Counted from the stretch's first letter, positions 34,111-47,664 are shown. The stretch is 64,000 bases of DNA from Rapana venosa (GCA_028751875.1 CM054141.1:38797139-38861138), one strand, 5' to 3'. The notes: generated by a model not told the origin, from the letters alone. Numbers and translations: made by a program.

Positions 34111-34229
34111 GAAGATTAGTGAGGGGTCAGGGTTTGCGTGGGGGCGGACAAAAAAGAAGGGTGGGCTTTGACAAGACTGGTGATGTTAGGAATGTGGGGT
34201 GGGAGGTGAGGCAAGGGGTAATGAAGATG

Positions 34230-34890
34230 TCTTTTCTTTCTTTCTTTCTTTCTTTCTGTCTACTGTCTGTCTGTCTGTCTGTTTTTCTTTCTTTCTTTCT
34301 TTCTTTCTGTCTATCTGTCTTTTTTTCTGTCTTTTTCTTTCTTCTTTTCTTCTTCATCTTTTTCTTTTCTTGTTGTTGTTGTTGTTGTTCTTCTTCTTCT
34401 TCTTCTTCTTCTTCTTCTTCTTCTTCTTCTTCGCAATTCTTCGCAATTCTTCTTCTTCGCAATTCTTCGCAATTCTTCTTCTTCTTCCAATTCTTCTTCA
34501 TCTTCTATCTTTTCTTCTTTTGTTTTTGGTCTTGTCTTCTTCTTGTTCTTCTTGTTGTTCTTGTTGTTCTTGTTCTTGTTTTGTTCTGTTCTTCTTGTTC
34601 TTCTTCTTTTCTTCTTCTTCTTCTTCTTCTTCTTCTTCTTCTTCTTCTTCTTCTTCTTCTCTTTTCTTCTTCTTCTTCTTCTTCTTCTTCTTCTTCTTCT
34701 TCTTCTTCGCAATTCTTCTTCTTCGCAATTCTTCGCAATTCTTCTTCTTCGCAATTCTTCGCAATTCTTCTTCTTCTTCGCAACTCGCAATTCTTCTTCT
34801 TCTTCTTCTTCTTCTTCTTCTTCTTCTTCTTCTTCTTCTTCTTCTTCTTCTTCTTCTTCTTCTTCTTCTTCTTCTTCTTCTTCTTCTCCT
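34230..34890. repeat. (TTTC)n and (TTC)n polypyrimidine tract with GCAATTCTTC insertions
   Basis: About 660 bases, almost all T and C. TTTC and TCTG blocks lead into TTC. The non-pyrimidine insertion CGCAATTCTTCG occurs in two clusters, at about 34430-34485 and 34706-34795. Frames of 88-312 codons crossing it are homopolymeric Phe, Ser, Leu, Lys, Glu or Arg. Confidence 0.95.
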
Positions 34891-35079
34891 TTAATGCAGG
34901 CACTGATTGTAAATGAGTTTCATTAGGGCGACAGGCAGATAGCCCTGTGAGCGGCTTCACTGAAAGCTTGGCTGCCTGCTTGTCTGTCTGTCTCTTTGTG
35001 TGTGCCAAACTTTATTTCTTCTTCGTTTTTGTCTTCATTACTTGTTTTGGTTCTTTCTTTTGTTTTTCTTTCTTTCTGT

Positions 35080-35105
35080 TTTTCTTTCTTTCTTTGTGTG
35101 TGTGT

Positions 35106-35141
<36 letters not shown>

Positions 35142-35270
35142 GTGTGTATGTGTGTTTGTATGTGTGACAGAGAGGAGAGAGAGGAGAGAGAGGAGAGAGA
35201 GGAGAGAGGCAGACAGACAGAGAGACAAAGATAAAGAGAGACAGAGACAGATAGAGATAGGGTTTGAGAG
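35080..35270. repeat. compound (TTTC)(GT)(GAGAG)(GACA)n microsatellite
   Basis: TTTC, then GT, then AGAGAGG units, then GACAGA, following directly on one another. Confidence 0.9.
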
Positions 35271-35344
35271 TAAGAGAGATAATGACAAACAAGAGTGCCA
35301 GACAAACGAACCTGAAGACTAGGGACATAATTATACGGACGGAG

Positions 35345-35960
35345 GCATACATACATACAATACATACATACATACATATACTAATACATACATAAAAATT
35401 ACATAACATACATGACATTACATACATTACATACAACATACATACATGATACAACATACATACAACATACATGCACATACATACATTCATACATGAACAT
35501 ACATACATACACAACATACATACATACATATACACATACATACATACACCTACATACATACATAACCATCCATCCATACATTACAATACATACATACACT
35601 ACAAATACATACATACATACATCATACACACATACATACATACATACACTACATACATACAGACATACATACATACATACATACATACATACAACAAACA
35701 AACATACAATATACTACAACACATACATACATCATACATCAACATACATACCACAAATACATACATACATACATACCATACCAACCACATACATACATAC
35801 ATACATACATGCAATATACATAAACATACATACATACACACATACAAACACACACATTCATACATCATATCATACTAAACATCCACTACATAAACATCAT
35901 TCTACATACATACAACATACCAATACCACATACACCATACATACATACATACATAATATA
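35345..35960. repeat. (CATA)n tract, about 600 bp
   Basis: CATA tetramers interrupted every few units by CA, CAA or TACC. The open frames of up to 196 codons read Tyr-Ile-His-Thr repeats. Confidence 0.95.
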
Positions 35961-36036
35961 CATACTACTACAACGAAGGGCCTAAGGAGAGGAGAAGAAT
36001 GATAGTCTGATGCCATTCTCTGGGACAGAGCAGGAA

Positions 36037-36091
36037 GGGGGGGGGGGGGATGCAGGGGATGGGGGGGGGGGGGGGCAGGGGGGGGGGGGGT
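36037..36091. repeat. poly-G runs
   Basis: Three runs of G, each of roughly 10-16 bases, with short breaks. Confidence 0.9.
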
Positions 36092-36469
36092 GTACTGCCA
36101 GTGCAGCCTATTACGCCTTGAAAGAGAGGGAAAGAGTACTCATAACTTAAGCTATTATGTCCCTGTCTGGATGGTTAAGTGAGCCAGGGTAAAACCAACT
36201 AATTGAAATTTACCTACTCCTAGATTGAGTTTTTTTGTTTTTTGTTTTTTGGGGGGTTGTGGTTGTTGTTTTTCTTTTTTAAAGGGACATCTTGTTGATA
36301 AATGGGCAGTGGTGTATTTTGGGGGGAATTTTAAGTTTGTTACAGTCTTTTCTTTCTTATTTTCATCTGTTTAAAAAATATATATATTTTGTTAGTGTTG
36401 TTGTTGTTGTTGTTGTTTTGCAGATGCTCTTGTTGTGGATTTTTGATGCTCTTTCTTCTCTCCCCTTTA

Positions 36470-36534
36470 TTATTATTGCTGCTGCTGCTGCTGCTGTTGT
36501 TGTTGTTGTCGTTATTATTATTATTATTATTATT
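36470..36534. repeat. (TTA)(GCT)(GTT)(ATT)n trinucleotide tract
   Basis: Four trinucleotide motifs in succession, ending exactly at the first base of the S1 element. Confidence 0.9.
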
Positions 36535-37195
<661 letters not shown>

Positions 37196-37211
37196 ATCTT
37201 TAAATAAAATT

Positions 37212-37315
37212 GTATCCCCGAAGTCACAATGGGGCAACTTTGATGGTGGGTGACTGTCATTCATGCAAAATCTCAACATTGGAAAACCTCTGCCTCTGGG
37301 CTCTAGCCAAGGAAT
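37212..37315 (+). mobile_element. S4 tail, diverged
   Basis: TATCCCCGAAGTCACAATGG, then CATGCAAAATCTCAACATTG and GGGCTCTAGCCAAGGAATGA follow the 38591 copy throughout. Confidence 0.75.
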
Positions 37316-37394
37316 GAGAAACCAAAGTTTTACCAAAGATAATTCCAGTACCATAACTTTTTTTCCCATACTTGCGTCAAATGTATGTTGCACT

Positions 37395-37560
37395 TGTACA
37401 TAAGACCTCAGCTTATCGTCAGTTTGTCTCATCTGAAAGACTAGCATCCAGACCGTGAGTCCAGGTTTAGTGGAAGGATGAAAAGTTTAGATTGAGATGG
37501 GAATGAAACCCACAATCTTTCGTTTGCTGGACCAGCGCAATGCAACTAACTACACCACTG
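37395..37560 (-). mobile_element. S3 head, diverged fragment
   Basis: The plus reading GACCTCAGCTTATCGTCAGT, CATCTGAAAGACTAGCATCC, GACCGTGAG and then AGATGGGAATGAAACCCACA tracks 30640-30740. The B-box position is altered (GGAATGAAACC for GGGATTCGAACC). Confidence 0.65.
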
Positions 37561-38590
37561 TTTCATAAAAACAAAACAAAACAAACAAAAAAACCCCAAA
37601 ACACCCAACCAAGGCCTCTTTATATCATCACTTTCTTTCCAACCATCTCTGTTCATACACTTAACTGAAGTGTGCATAGGCATAGATGATGACCGTGTTG
37701 TTATTTTGGGTGATATATATCAATTGTTTAGTGCCGTCAAAAAGGAAATACACAAAAGAGGAACATTTTTATTTCTGAAGATAAACTATAGGAGGCAATG
37801 TAGTTCACTAGCGTTATTTACAAAAATAATACGCATTCCTTACTTGAAAATATGACTTGTTTTCTGTGCTGCAAAGACATAAAGTTTATGCTTGTGTACA
37901 TTGTGAAGCAATGCGCGTGCTTTGTGTGAGTGTGTGTGTGTGTGTGTGTTGTGTAGTGTAGTGTGTGTGAAGTAAGGTCAATTAAAAATGATCTTTATTG
38001 AGGGTGTAGAACTGTGTTTATACAACTTTTTTTTATATCTTTCCCTCACAAAAAACCCCAAATTGACTTGTTAAAGCAAACAAAAGACAATGTCAATCTA
38101 TGTTGAAAAGATTTAAAATGGGAAAGAATAACAAAAATTGTGTATGTGGCGTGTGTATGTGGTTGTGTGTAATGTGTATGTGTGTGTACGTGTTTGTGTG
38201 TGTGCGTTCGTGTGTGTGTATGTGTGTGTTCGTGTGTGCGTGCGTGAGGTTGTGTGTGTGTGTGTGTGTGTTTGGGCATGCTTGGAATAGCTTACTTTAT
38301 TCTTTTTTTGGTTCAACATTTTAGGTGAAAGTTAAAAGGAATGCTAATAAAAAGCTATCGCATGTGTGTTGTAGTCTGTGGAGTTTCTTAGTGTGTGCCT
38401 TAAGTGTTATTCACTGAAAATACTCATTACCATATGATTATTTTTCACAATCGATTTTTCTGCAAAAATAAAGGGTAAAGTCTCCTGGTCTCACATTTAC
38501 TGTATAGAAAAAAACAACAACCCGTCTACATATTTGCTATTTATCGGTTACTATTTTCTGTAACGTAGCATTCCCAAACTGTGACAATTA
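37561..38590. other. unique sequence with two (TG)n tracts
   Basis: TG tracts at about 37925-37972 and 38140-38272. No gene or further repeat family recognised. Confidence 0.5.
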
Positions 38591-38705
38591 TCCTATCCCC
38601 GAAGTCGGAATGCGGCTACCTTAATGGTGAGCGAATACCGGTCGCACACACACAAAAATCTTCACCATTGTTGAACCTTGGAACTCTAGCCCAGGAGCAG
38701 CAACA
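38591..38705 (+). mobile_element. S4 tail, well-preserved 5'-truncated copy
   Basis: TATCCCCGAAGTCGGAATGC, GGCTACCTTAATGGTGAG, a short CA run, AAAATCTTCACC, TTGAACCTTGGAACTCTAGC, then (CAA)n. It shows the 3' domain common to all S4 copies here. Confidence 0.8.
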
Positions 38706-39014
38706 ACAAAAAAACAACAACAACAAAACCACAACTCACCGTTCTTTTACAATATCACTTATATTCGTGTTGTCATGAGTTAAAGTACGACTACGCACGC
38801 ACTACAAGCAGTGTCTGTCACTCCCCCCTCGTTCTCTCCATTGGCAAGACCTTGGCATCGCGGGCATGGCTGTTGAGCGTTCTCTTCCAGCTGCGCTCTC
38901 CATGGAGTGGGGGTCAGGAAAGAAGGATGGGGTCTGGAGGTGAGGCTGGCACCGAAATCTTTTCCTGGGAAAACCTGACAGGGAGCCAGCCAGGGATCAC
39001 CAGACTGGGGGGTT

Positions 39015-39016
39015 CT

Positions 39017-39085
<69 letters not shown>

Positions 39086-39114
39086 GAGAGAGGAGAGGAG
39101 AGCGAGAGAGAGAG

Positions 39115-39148
<34 letters not shown>

Positions 39149-39370
39149 GAGGAGAGAGACAGAGACAGAAAGAGACAGAAAGAGAGAGAGAGAGGGAGAG
39201 AGATGAGAGAGCAGACAGAGAGGACAGAAGAGACAGAGAAGAGGAGACAGAGAGAGAAAGGAGAGAGAGAGAGAGAGAGAGAAAGAGACAGACAGAGAGA
39301 CAGAGACAGAGAGAGACAGAGACAGAGACAGAGACAGAGAGACAGACAGAGACAGACAGAGAGAGAACCC
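39015..39370. repeat. (GA)n/(GACA)n tract in T2 unit 1
   Basis: About 350 bases of GA with GGA, GAAA and GACA interruptions, placed after CAGACTGGGGGGTTCTGAAA. In unit 3 the same position holds only GAAAGAGAATAGAAGG. Confidence 0.95.
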
Positions 39371-39599
39371 CCTGGGTTGCCTGCATGCAGTAAAAGTCTG
39401 TAGCAAGGAGAGAGCTGAAAGGAGGGAGCGTGGTTTGTATCTGGTTCTGTTTTTTCTGTGTGTTTATGTCTGAAGCGTTTGTTTGTGTAGTATGGTAGTG
39501 TTCCTGTCTGTTTTTGTATATATGAGTTCGAAATCTGTACACTTTGATAGTAATGTTTTTTTTATATGTTTATTTCTCTGTCTTTTTGTCTTTTTGTCT

Positions 39600-39603
39600 G
39601 TCT

Positions 39604-39660
<57 letters not shown>

Positions 39661-39666
39661 GTGTCA
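39600..39666. repeat. (TCTG)n/(TC)n tract in T2 unit 1
   Basis: Counterpart of the TCTG tract at 41105-41135 in unit 3. A (TGGC)5-like run follows at 39747. Confidence 0.9.
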
Positions 39667-41213
39667 GCAACTCTGTATCATTATTTTGCCGTTATCCATT
39701 GTGTATGCCTGTCTTTCCTCTCGTTTACTCTTTCTCCATTCATCTGGCTGGCTGGCTGGCTGGCTGGCTCTCTTTTTCTCTCGTTCTTTCTTATCCCAGA
39801 TGCATCTCTTATCTTTAAAGGTTCGGTTTCTACGTTTTCAAGGATGTCAAACTTTAAACAAAATGCACTACAGCACTCAGCCTAACCATTATTATGCAAT
39901 TGGTATACGCTTTGATTTGGCACACGGTCATTCTGAGTCAATTGCTTATTACAAACTGAGGATGATATAGAAAGCCACCTATTCTAGCCCAGTCCCCAAA
40001 AGGGTTATGACATTTCTATGAGGTGAGCCCATCAACCCGTGTAAGAGCTCTCATCCCTGCTGTGCTCTGCATGGAGTGGGGTCAGGAAAGAAGGATGGGG
40101 TCTGCAACTGAGGGTGGCGCCAGGAATCTTCTCTGGGAAACCTGGCAAGGGCATCGGGGATTCTCAGACTAAGGTTGTGAAAGTGTTTTGTGTGTTGAGT
40201 GTGATTGTGTTTCTGTTTTTCTCCATCTGTCTGTCCGGAACTATGGTTTTGAAATGTGTATGACTGTACACTTAGTCTGTTCGTTTGTTTATTTTTCTGG
40301 CTTTCCGTTTGTGGTTCTGTCTTTTGTTCCTGCCAGCAGTTGCCTGACTGTTTTTCCTACTCATTCACACTCCTTCTGTCTGACAGTCTGACTGTCTCTA
40401 CTCTCTCTCATCCTTTCTGTCTCTAGGTTTGTCCACAACTCACACACCATCATGTAATCAAACATTATTTTCAGTGCATGTTAGCACTGAGGCATAACAA
40501 GAATATTTACATAGAAATGATCTGACTTTAACACACAATCACAACGAAATTTAAAAACGAAATGATTATGAACTGAACACGAAGTAGAAAAACACTCACT
40601 CTAGCCCAGTCCCGAAAGGGTTAAGATATTTGCATAAGGCATCTGATCAGCTGACAGAAATCCCACCCCGTCCCTCCTTCCCGCTGAGCTCTCTATGGAG
40701 TAGGGTCTGAGGAAACGGATGGAGTCTGGAGGTGAGGCTGGCACCCAAATCTGCCCTGGGAAACCTGACAGGGAGCCAGGGATCACCAGACGGGGGTTCT
40801 GAAAGAGAATAGAAGGAACCCCCTGGGTTGCCCGTGTAAAAGTCTGTAACTTGAGAGAGCTAGAAGACGGATTGGTTTTCTATCTTGGTTCTGTTTGCGT
40901 GTATATGCCTAAGGTTTCTGTTTATTATGATATGGCTGTGTTGTTGTGTTTTATTACTATGATTTCAACAATATTGTATTTTGTATTCAGTTTTGTCGTT
41001 TTTGTATTTGTCTATAACTCTGCATATCGTTTTGTCTGCGTCTTGATTTTATCATTCACTCTCTTTATATCTGTTAGTCTGGCTGGATGGCTCGCTGACT
41101 GGTTCTGTCTGTCTGTCTGTCTGTCTGTCTCTCGCTCTCTATCTCTCCTTCCTCTTACTCCGTCTCTGTCTTCTAGGATTGTCCATCTGTTTGTCCCTCC
41201 TTCAGTCCTCTTG

Positions 41214-41216
<3 letters not shown>

Positions 41217-41309
<93 letters not shown>
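41217..41309. repeat. (CA)n tract in T2 unit 3
   Basis: About 46 perfect CA units. Confidence 0.95.
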
Positions 41310-41312
<3 letters not shown>

Positions 41313-41531
41313 ATTGTTCTTTGTTACTTTCGCACGAAAGTCCTTGACATACTCTAACACTATTTTCCCAGTACAAGTTTTAACTTGTCACAGTACATGT
41401 TGCAAGTTAAAACGTACAATAATTAAAACAAGATAAAATTGTAAGCACATGCTGGCCACGAAACAGAAAGACACCAGCTCTAGACCAACTTGCAGAGGGT
41501 TAGGATATTTCCATACGATACCGCACCTACA

Positions 41532-41835
41532 GGGACAGGATAGCTCAGTGGTCAGAACACTCGCTTTCCCCCCAGCCAAAGTTAAACAGCATCAAGCGTG
41601 GTTACCAGTTGAATGGGTGACCGTTTGCGCACCTTGGCTTCAGTACAGTTCCCCCCAGTTCACCCAGCTGTAAATGGGTACCTGCCCTCTTTAGGGTCAA
41701 GGAAGGTGAAGCAGCGAGGGAGAGAAGATGGGCGCCGGGCGCCGCAATTAATATGCTGGCCCGTTGGTAATCTGAGATCTATGATGCCTCGCTCCCCTAC
41801 GACCACATAGGTTATGGGACACCTTTACCTTTACC
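41532..41835 (+). mobile_element. S1 chimeric tRNA/5S SINE inside T2 unit 4
   Basis: Full-length copy from AGGGACAGGATAGCTCAGTG through the 5S-like TTAAACAGCATCAAGC and the intact TGAATGGGTGACCG to a CTTTACCTTTACC tail. The host unit is interrupted between GATACCGCACCTAC and CCCCATCAAACCGT. The other T2 units continue through this position without the element, so it inserted after unit 4 arose. Confidence 0.85.
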
Positions 41836-42269
41836 CCCATCAAACCGTCACAAGGCTTTTCTTCGAGTTGTGCTCTTGTTGAGAAAGGATTCCGGGGAGA
41901 AGGATGGGGTTTGGTGTAGAGGCTGGCATCAGGAAGTTTCTCTTAGAAACCTGACAGATACCCAGGGATCGCTAGACGGAACGAGAAAAGGAATTGCTGG
42001 GGTTGTCTGCAGTAAAAGTGTATAGTGGGAGAGAGATGAAGGGATGAAATAATGTTGTTTCTGCCTGCCTGCACTGCCTGCCTGCTGCGTGCGTGTGTGC
42101 GTGCGTGTGCATGCGCGCGTGCGTGTTTGTGTGTGTAATTCTTGTTGGCACATTTGGTTTTTTTTTATGTTTTCTTTGAATTCCAAATCGTGCGTTTGAT
42201 AAACAATGTGGCCACCTGTCTGTCAAGTCTACCTTTGCTTTGAGAGCTTTATTTTTGTCCCTGTCACAC

Positions 42270-42559
<290 letters not shown>

Positions 42560-42654
42560 AAATCGTTAATGACAAACCGAACCTGAAGTAGAGAAAAATC
42601 ATCTGCTCAGGCTCAGTTCCCAAGAGGGTAAGGGCATTTCCTCATGACACCCCC

Positions 42655-42740
42655 CACCCCACCAACCTGCCATAAAGCTGCTCCCCCCCCTCCCCCACTC
42701 TCCAACCCCCCCCCCCCCCCCCCCAGACCCCCCTCCCCCA
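42655..42740. repeat. C-rich tract in T2 unit 5
   Basis: Runs of 5-18 C separated by A or T, replacing the GAGCTCTC region seen in the other T2 units. Confidence 0.9.
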
Positions 42741-43330
42741 CCAGCCATGCACAGTAGGGTCTATGGAGACTGATGGGTTCTGAAGCGGATGGCAGGACCA
42801 GGATTTTTTTTTCTTCCATCAAAGAAACTTGACAGGGAACAAGGGATTGTCAGGCAGGTTGTAGAAGGGAAAGGAAGGGAAGGGATCCCCCACACCCCTT
42901 TGGGTCGAGTGCACTGAAAGTGTGTAATGTCAGTGGAGAGTGGAAGGGATCAAAAGAGGTTGTTTTGGTTCTGTTTGTCTGGGGTGTCTGTTTGAAGTGT
43001 TTGTTTGTGTCCTTGGTTGTGTTTCTCTTTGTGTTTTTTTGGCTTTCGAAACAATGTTTGAAATAAATACGTTTATCTGCGTTTGTGTTTGTCTGCGAAT
43101 ACCTCTGGCACTTTGGTTTTATCTATGTCTGTCTCTCTGTCTGTCTCTGTATCTGTTTCTGTCTCTCTCTCTAACTCACACACAGACACACACACACACA
43201 CGCACACACACATACGCACACACTCGCACGTACCCACCCGCAAGCCCTTACAACCACAATCACCACCACGACCATCACGTCTGTAACATTTTTAATGCAA
43301 CATCTTTAAATGACTATGGAATTAATGACG

Positions 43331-46112
43331 AATGACTTTTTAACCAAACTATATAACTTAAACAAGTGTGCTTTTCTTCTCTGCCATTGAAGCGCATTTC
43401 CAATATGACATTTTTTTTAAAGGAGGTCCCTCCCCTTTAAACATTCCAAAGAAAAGGGAAGAACAATAACGGATGCAGTTGCCAGCAACAAAAAAACACA
43501 CAGCTAGCTTCCCTTCCAGCTACTCCTTTCCCGAGGGAAGGAAGGTAGAAGTGCCCTGCAGGGGGGAGATAATAAGGAATCTGTGAGTTAGGCTAGCTTC
43601 TGTGGCTACTGATGACTTTATAGCGTAGCTTGCTAGCTGCCAAACCTACCATGGGGCAAAGGAAGAGCCAGGATGCCACCATCCTGACTTGACTTCTTTC
43701 TTCGTAAAGCTTTGGCTGCACACCTGTTTTAGATTTGGCCACTTTTGCTTCTGTTTTCCATAATTATGAATCTTATGATTATTCATACCGCACGTATTAA
43801 GGCATCCACATAAATAAAAACCACCTTTGGTGAAAGACTAGCTTCTGATTCAAACTCATGTGTTTTGCACAAATTTGGTAGGTTTGATTTTTATTATTTT
43901 TAACAAACACTGTGTCCCCTCAGTCCTTTGTTCTCTGCTAGCTTTCTAACCGCACTGTGCATGTGACATAAACATTTCTTATTTAATGATTGTTTCTAAA
44001 TTTCATGTGACTACCTGGTATTGCTCGATGTCCTCAATCAAAAACACCCAACCCAAACCAAAACAAACAAACATGTACATAGCGCATTTTTCATACTTTA
44101 AAAAAATCCGTGAAATTCACCAATTTCCGAATGGCAGTCTATAGAAGATACTACATGACCCGAAAGCTAATACAGTAGTGTAACCATAGCTTTCTGAAGA
44201 AACATCGAGGCACCGCATCAAGTCTTTCTGGGCGACATGACCCTGGTTGACTCTGTCTCTGTGTTAGTCGTAGACTGCATGCTGGATTTATTCGTGCTGT
44301 CCATACCAAAGGTTATCGTTGGGGGTTCTTTTGTTACTTCAAAGACGCATGCGTTGTCAACGTGCTCTCGAGATGTTGTGTAGGCGCTTTGCACAAATAA
44401 CGTGGGCCTATTATCTCATCCAAAGGACGTGTAAAATGGCTGTTTTAGTGAAGTGGATATGCTCAATCGAGATGATAAAAAAACTTCTCCTTGGCTCTCA
44501 AAATTCCCTGCGAAAAAAAAAATTCCATCACCAGTAGGATGCCAATGCACAGGATGCAAAGCGCGACACGTACTATTCTAAATCTGAGAGCTCAGTTTGA
44601 TGAGTGTGCGAAGCGGTGAAACAATAGATTTTTGTTCTGGAAAGCTAGGGAGTACTCGTTCAACATTCGCAGTCTCGACAGAGTGTTATCTATGTATTAC
44701 CTTTTTTCTTGTCATTATTTTGCGTTGTATTCTCCTGTGTGTTGCTTAAAAAATAAAACGACGTGGCGGGCAGTTTAAGAATAATTTCAAGTTACTTGTT
44801 TGACCAGGTTCGCGCAGCTGAACTGACGTCAAGAGGATAGGAATCCACTTAACGACATCACAGGCGTGCATGAGAATGGAGTTAAAGCCAATGCCCCTCT
44901 GTGGTGTCCTTATATGGATTCATTTCTGCTTGTTGACGTCCCCAGCATTCTGGAAATTCTGTGTTAGAAGTTTCGACTTTTCTATCAATCTCTTTGTTTC
45001 TGCCTTGTTTGTTTTCTTCCTGTCATCTCCTTCTTGTCTTTTGTCTCCCTTCTTTGTCCAATCTCCTTTCTTTTTTCCAGACAGACCTAATAAACAACAA
45101 CAATTCTCTCTTATGCCAAGTCGGATGTGCTAGGCCTATCTTGTCAGGCACTTAGCGGCAGCGTGATGCATTTGCACTCATATAATAGACAGCTATAGTT
45201 GCTGTCTGAGTGTTCGACAAAGAAGAAGGACACCAATGGGGTGTGGGGGGTGAAAATCCAATCAAACAGACGCCTCTGTACGGATCAAACGCTCACCCTC
45301 AGTTACCATCACCATTATGATTTCTATACTTTAACGAACTCCCAGAGCATTACACTCCCGTCTAAAGGATGGTTTTCTGAGATGTATGAACTTTTTTTTT
45401 TATAAAGAGGACATTGAGACAAGGCATTGGTAGGAAGTGTTTTCTGAATTTATCCTTTAATAACATCTGAACTTGTCATTTGTAAAGATATGTTTAGCCG
45501 AATAGCAAACATACAAGAATGTCCTTACAGAAACCAGACCAATAAATGTCCTCTAGAAGTCTGATATATAATTTCGACCTCTCTGAAGTGATACAAAATG
45601 GAATGTAACTACCTAAACCACATGAGACGCATTGCAATCAACAAAGAAAAGTTATACAGCTAGCCAATCTCTTAAGACTAATGGATAAACATACCTAGCC
45701 ATAAAGCAAAAACCACAATCACATAAAAACATTGAACATGTTGTTGGCACATACATTTTGGGTATAATTTCAGTTTTAGGTCATTTCTAAAACAAGTTTT
45801 TAAAGTGCAATGTTCCAATAGATTAGTATATGCCAGATTAAAATGATGACTAATGGTTTAGTCTTTTTGATTAAATAAACTGAAGCAATCTGTATTTCTT
45901 TTTGAGAAAGGAAAAACAATTTTCAGGTTTATTCTAGCAAAGCAAAAAATGCATAGCACATTTAAAGACTTTTATGTGAAGGAAAGCATATTATCAAAGA
46001 AAAATGTTCCTTTAGAACAAGATTTGATTCAAACAGATTTCGCTTGATGAATAATCAAGTGAGGTGCCCCAAGACTCCTCAAAAAGCTCAGGGCAAAGAG
46101 AGAATACTTGTA
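43331..46112. other. longest interval without a recognised repeat or gene
   Basis: About 2.8 kb of ordinary sequence. Small frames at 44319 and 44870 (72-87 codons) have no identifiable domain. The latter is Ser/Phe-rich over a pyrimidine tract at 44990-45080. Weak similarity of 44390-44430 to S3 (TATCTCATCCAAAGGAC) is insufficient for a call. Confidence 0.45.
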
Positions 46113-46751
46113 GACCTGATTGTCTCTTGTAAATGTTGAAATATTATATGCTGACCTGATTACCTTCTTGTGAATGTTGAAATATTATATGCTGACCTGA
46201 TTGCCTTCTTGTAAATGTTGAAATATTATATAATGACCTGACTGCCTTCTTGTGAATGTTGAAATATTATATGCTGACCTGATTGCCTTCTTGTGAATGT
46301 TGAAATATTATATGCTGACCTGATTGCCTTCTTGTGAATGTTGAAATATTATATAATGACCTGATTGCCTTCTTGTGAATGTTGAAATATTATATGCTGA
46401 CCTGATTGCCTTCTTGTGAATGTTGAATATTATATGCTGACCTGATTGCCTTCTTGTGAATGTTGAAATATTATATGCTGACCTGATTGCCTTCTTGTGA
46501 ATGTTGACATATTATATGCTGACCTGATTGCCTTCTTGTCAATGGTGAAATATTATATGCTGATCTGATCACATTATTGTGGATGGTGAAATATATGCTG
46601 ACCTGATTGCCTTCTTGTGAATGGTGAAATATATGCTGACCTGATTGCCTTATAGTGAATGGTGAAATATATGCTGAAGTGATTGTCTTCTTGTGAATGT
46701 TGAAATATATGCTGAACTGATTGCCTTCTTGTGAACGTTGAAATATATGCT
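46113..46751. repeat. minisatellite, 16 units of 41 or 38 bp
   Basis: The unit is GACCTGATTGCCTTCTTGTG followed by AATGTTGAAATATTATATGCT. Units 1-11 are 41 bp (one is 40). Units 12-16 are 38 bp because they read GAAATATATGCT, having lost three bases. Units 3 and 6 end in ATAAT in place of ATGCT. Neither unit length is divisible by three, so the 94-codon minus frame at 46471-46755 shifts phase each unit and is not a repeat protein. Confidence 0.97.
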
Positions 46752-47134
46752 GCACTTAAGGCAAAAATTCGCTTGATAGAATCTCACTTTTTATTCTCTT
46801 GTTGTCGTTTTGTTGCTGTTGTGCGTAGAAAATCAAACAAACAAGCAAGCAAGCTAACAAACAAACAAATACATTAAGGTGTTACAAACACGCTGATTTT
46901 TAGTTGAAATTAAAGTGTTCTCAGCCTTTATGGATGATCTGCTAAGTGTTGTATGGGACCTTTAATGCGATATGGAATATGATAATATGACCCTGATTCA
47001 CAGCTATATATTGCAACAACAACAAAAATCCCAACCAAACAGCAATGGCCACGTAGCTGCTGAACATCATCTGTGTTGAAGTATTTCACTAAAGAAAAAA
47101 TTCTTTTGGAGATGGCTTTGCCACTACCGTCGCT

Positions 47135-47207
47135 TTTGGTAGTGGTGTTACTGCTGCCGCTGCTGCCGCTGCTGCTGCTGCTGCTGCTGCTGTTACTGCT
47201 ACTGTTG

Positions 47208-47251
<44 letters not shown>

Positions 47252-47290
47252 ACTGCTGCTAATGTTGCTGTTGCTGCTACTGATGCTGCT
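47135..47290. repeat. (CTG)n trinucleotide tract
   Basis: About 150 bases of CTG with CCG, TTG, ACT and AAT variants. The poly-Leu and poly-Ser frames over it are artefacts. Confidence 0.95.
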
Positions 47291-47476
47291 TTGCATCATT
47301 TCATTTGTAGCTGTTACTCGTGATGAAAGTAATGACTGGTGAAATCAGGAAAAAGGTGATGTGGAGTGATGGGGTGGACATGGCGGGTGTGGGTGGGTTG
47401 GCAGTAAGGTGGAATCTGAATGAGGGTGATAAAGGGGGAAAGAAGGCTGATGTTTGAGAGAGGGAAAGAGAGTTGG

Positions 47477-47537
47477 GGGGAGGGGGGGGACGGGGGGGGA
47501 GGGGGGGGGTCGGGGAAGGAGGGGGGGGGGGGGGGTA
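47477..47537. repeat. G-rich tract
   Basis: Seven or more runs of G with single A, C or T breaks. Potential G-quadruplex region. Confidence 0.9.
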
Positions 47538-47664
47538 GCGCCAGAAGGGGTTTAAACAGTGATTGCCAGAGTGTCTGTGAAGTCTCCAAATACCAATAAT
47601 TATTTGATGTACGCATGTTCACTCCCAATCAAATGTGTGCACAGTACATATGTTCACATTCACA

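Noticed and set aside
33978..34916. 312-codon open frame, the longest in the window
   Set aside because: Runs through the G-rich block and the TTC tract. Residues are Gly, Phe, Ser and Leu homopolymers with overlapping frames in all phases.
35345..35960. CRISPR-like regular spacing
   Set aside because: The CATA tract has no conserved repeat of CRISPR length and no unique spacers. The same holds for the 46113 minisatellite, whose units adjoin without spacers.
44390..44430. Further S3 fragment
   Set aside because: Only a TATCTCATCCAAAGGAC match without the rest of the element. Too short to separate from chance.
46471..46755. Apparent repeat protein on the minus strand (His-Ser-Gln-Glu-Gly units)
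   Set aside because: Minisatellite of 41/38-bp units, which are not multiples of three. The same DNA unit is read in three phases in turn.
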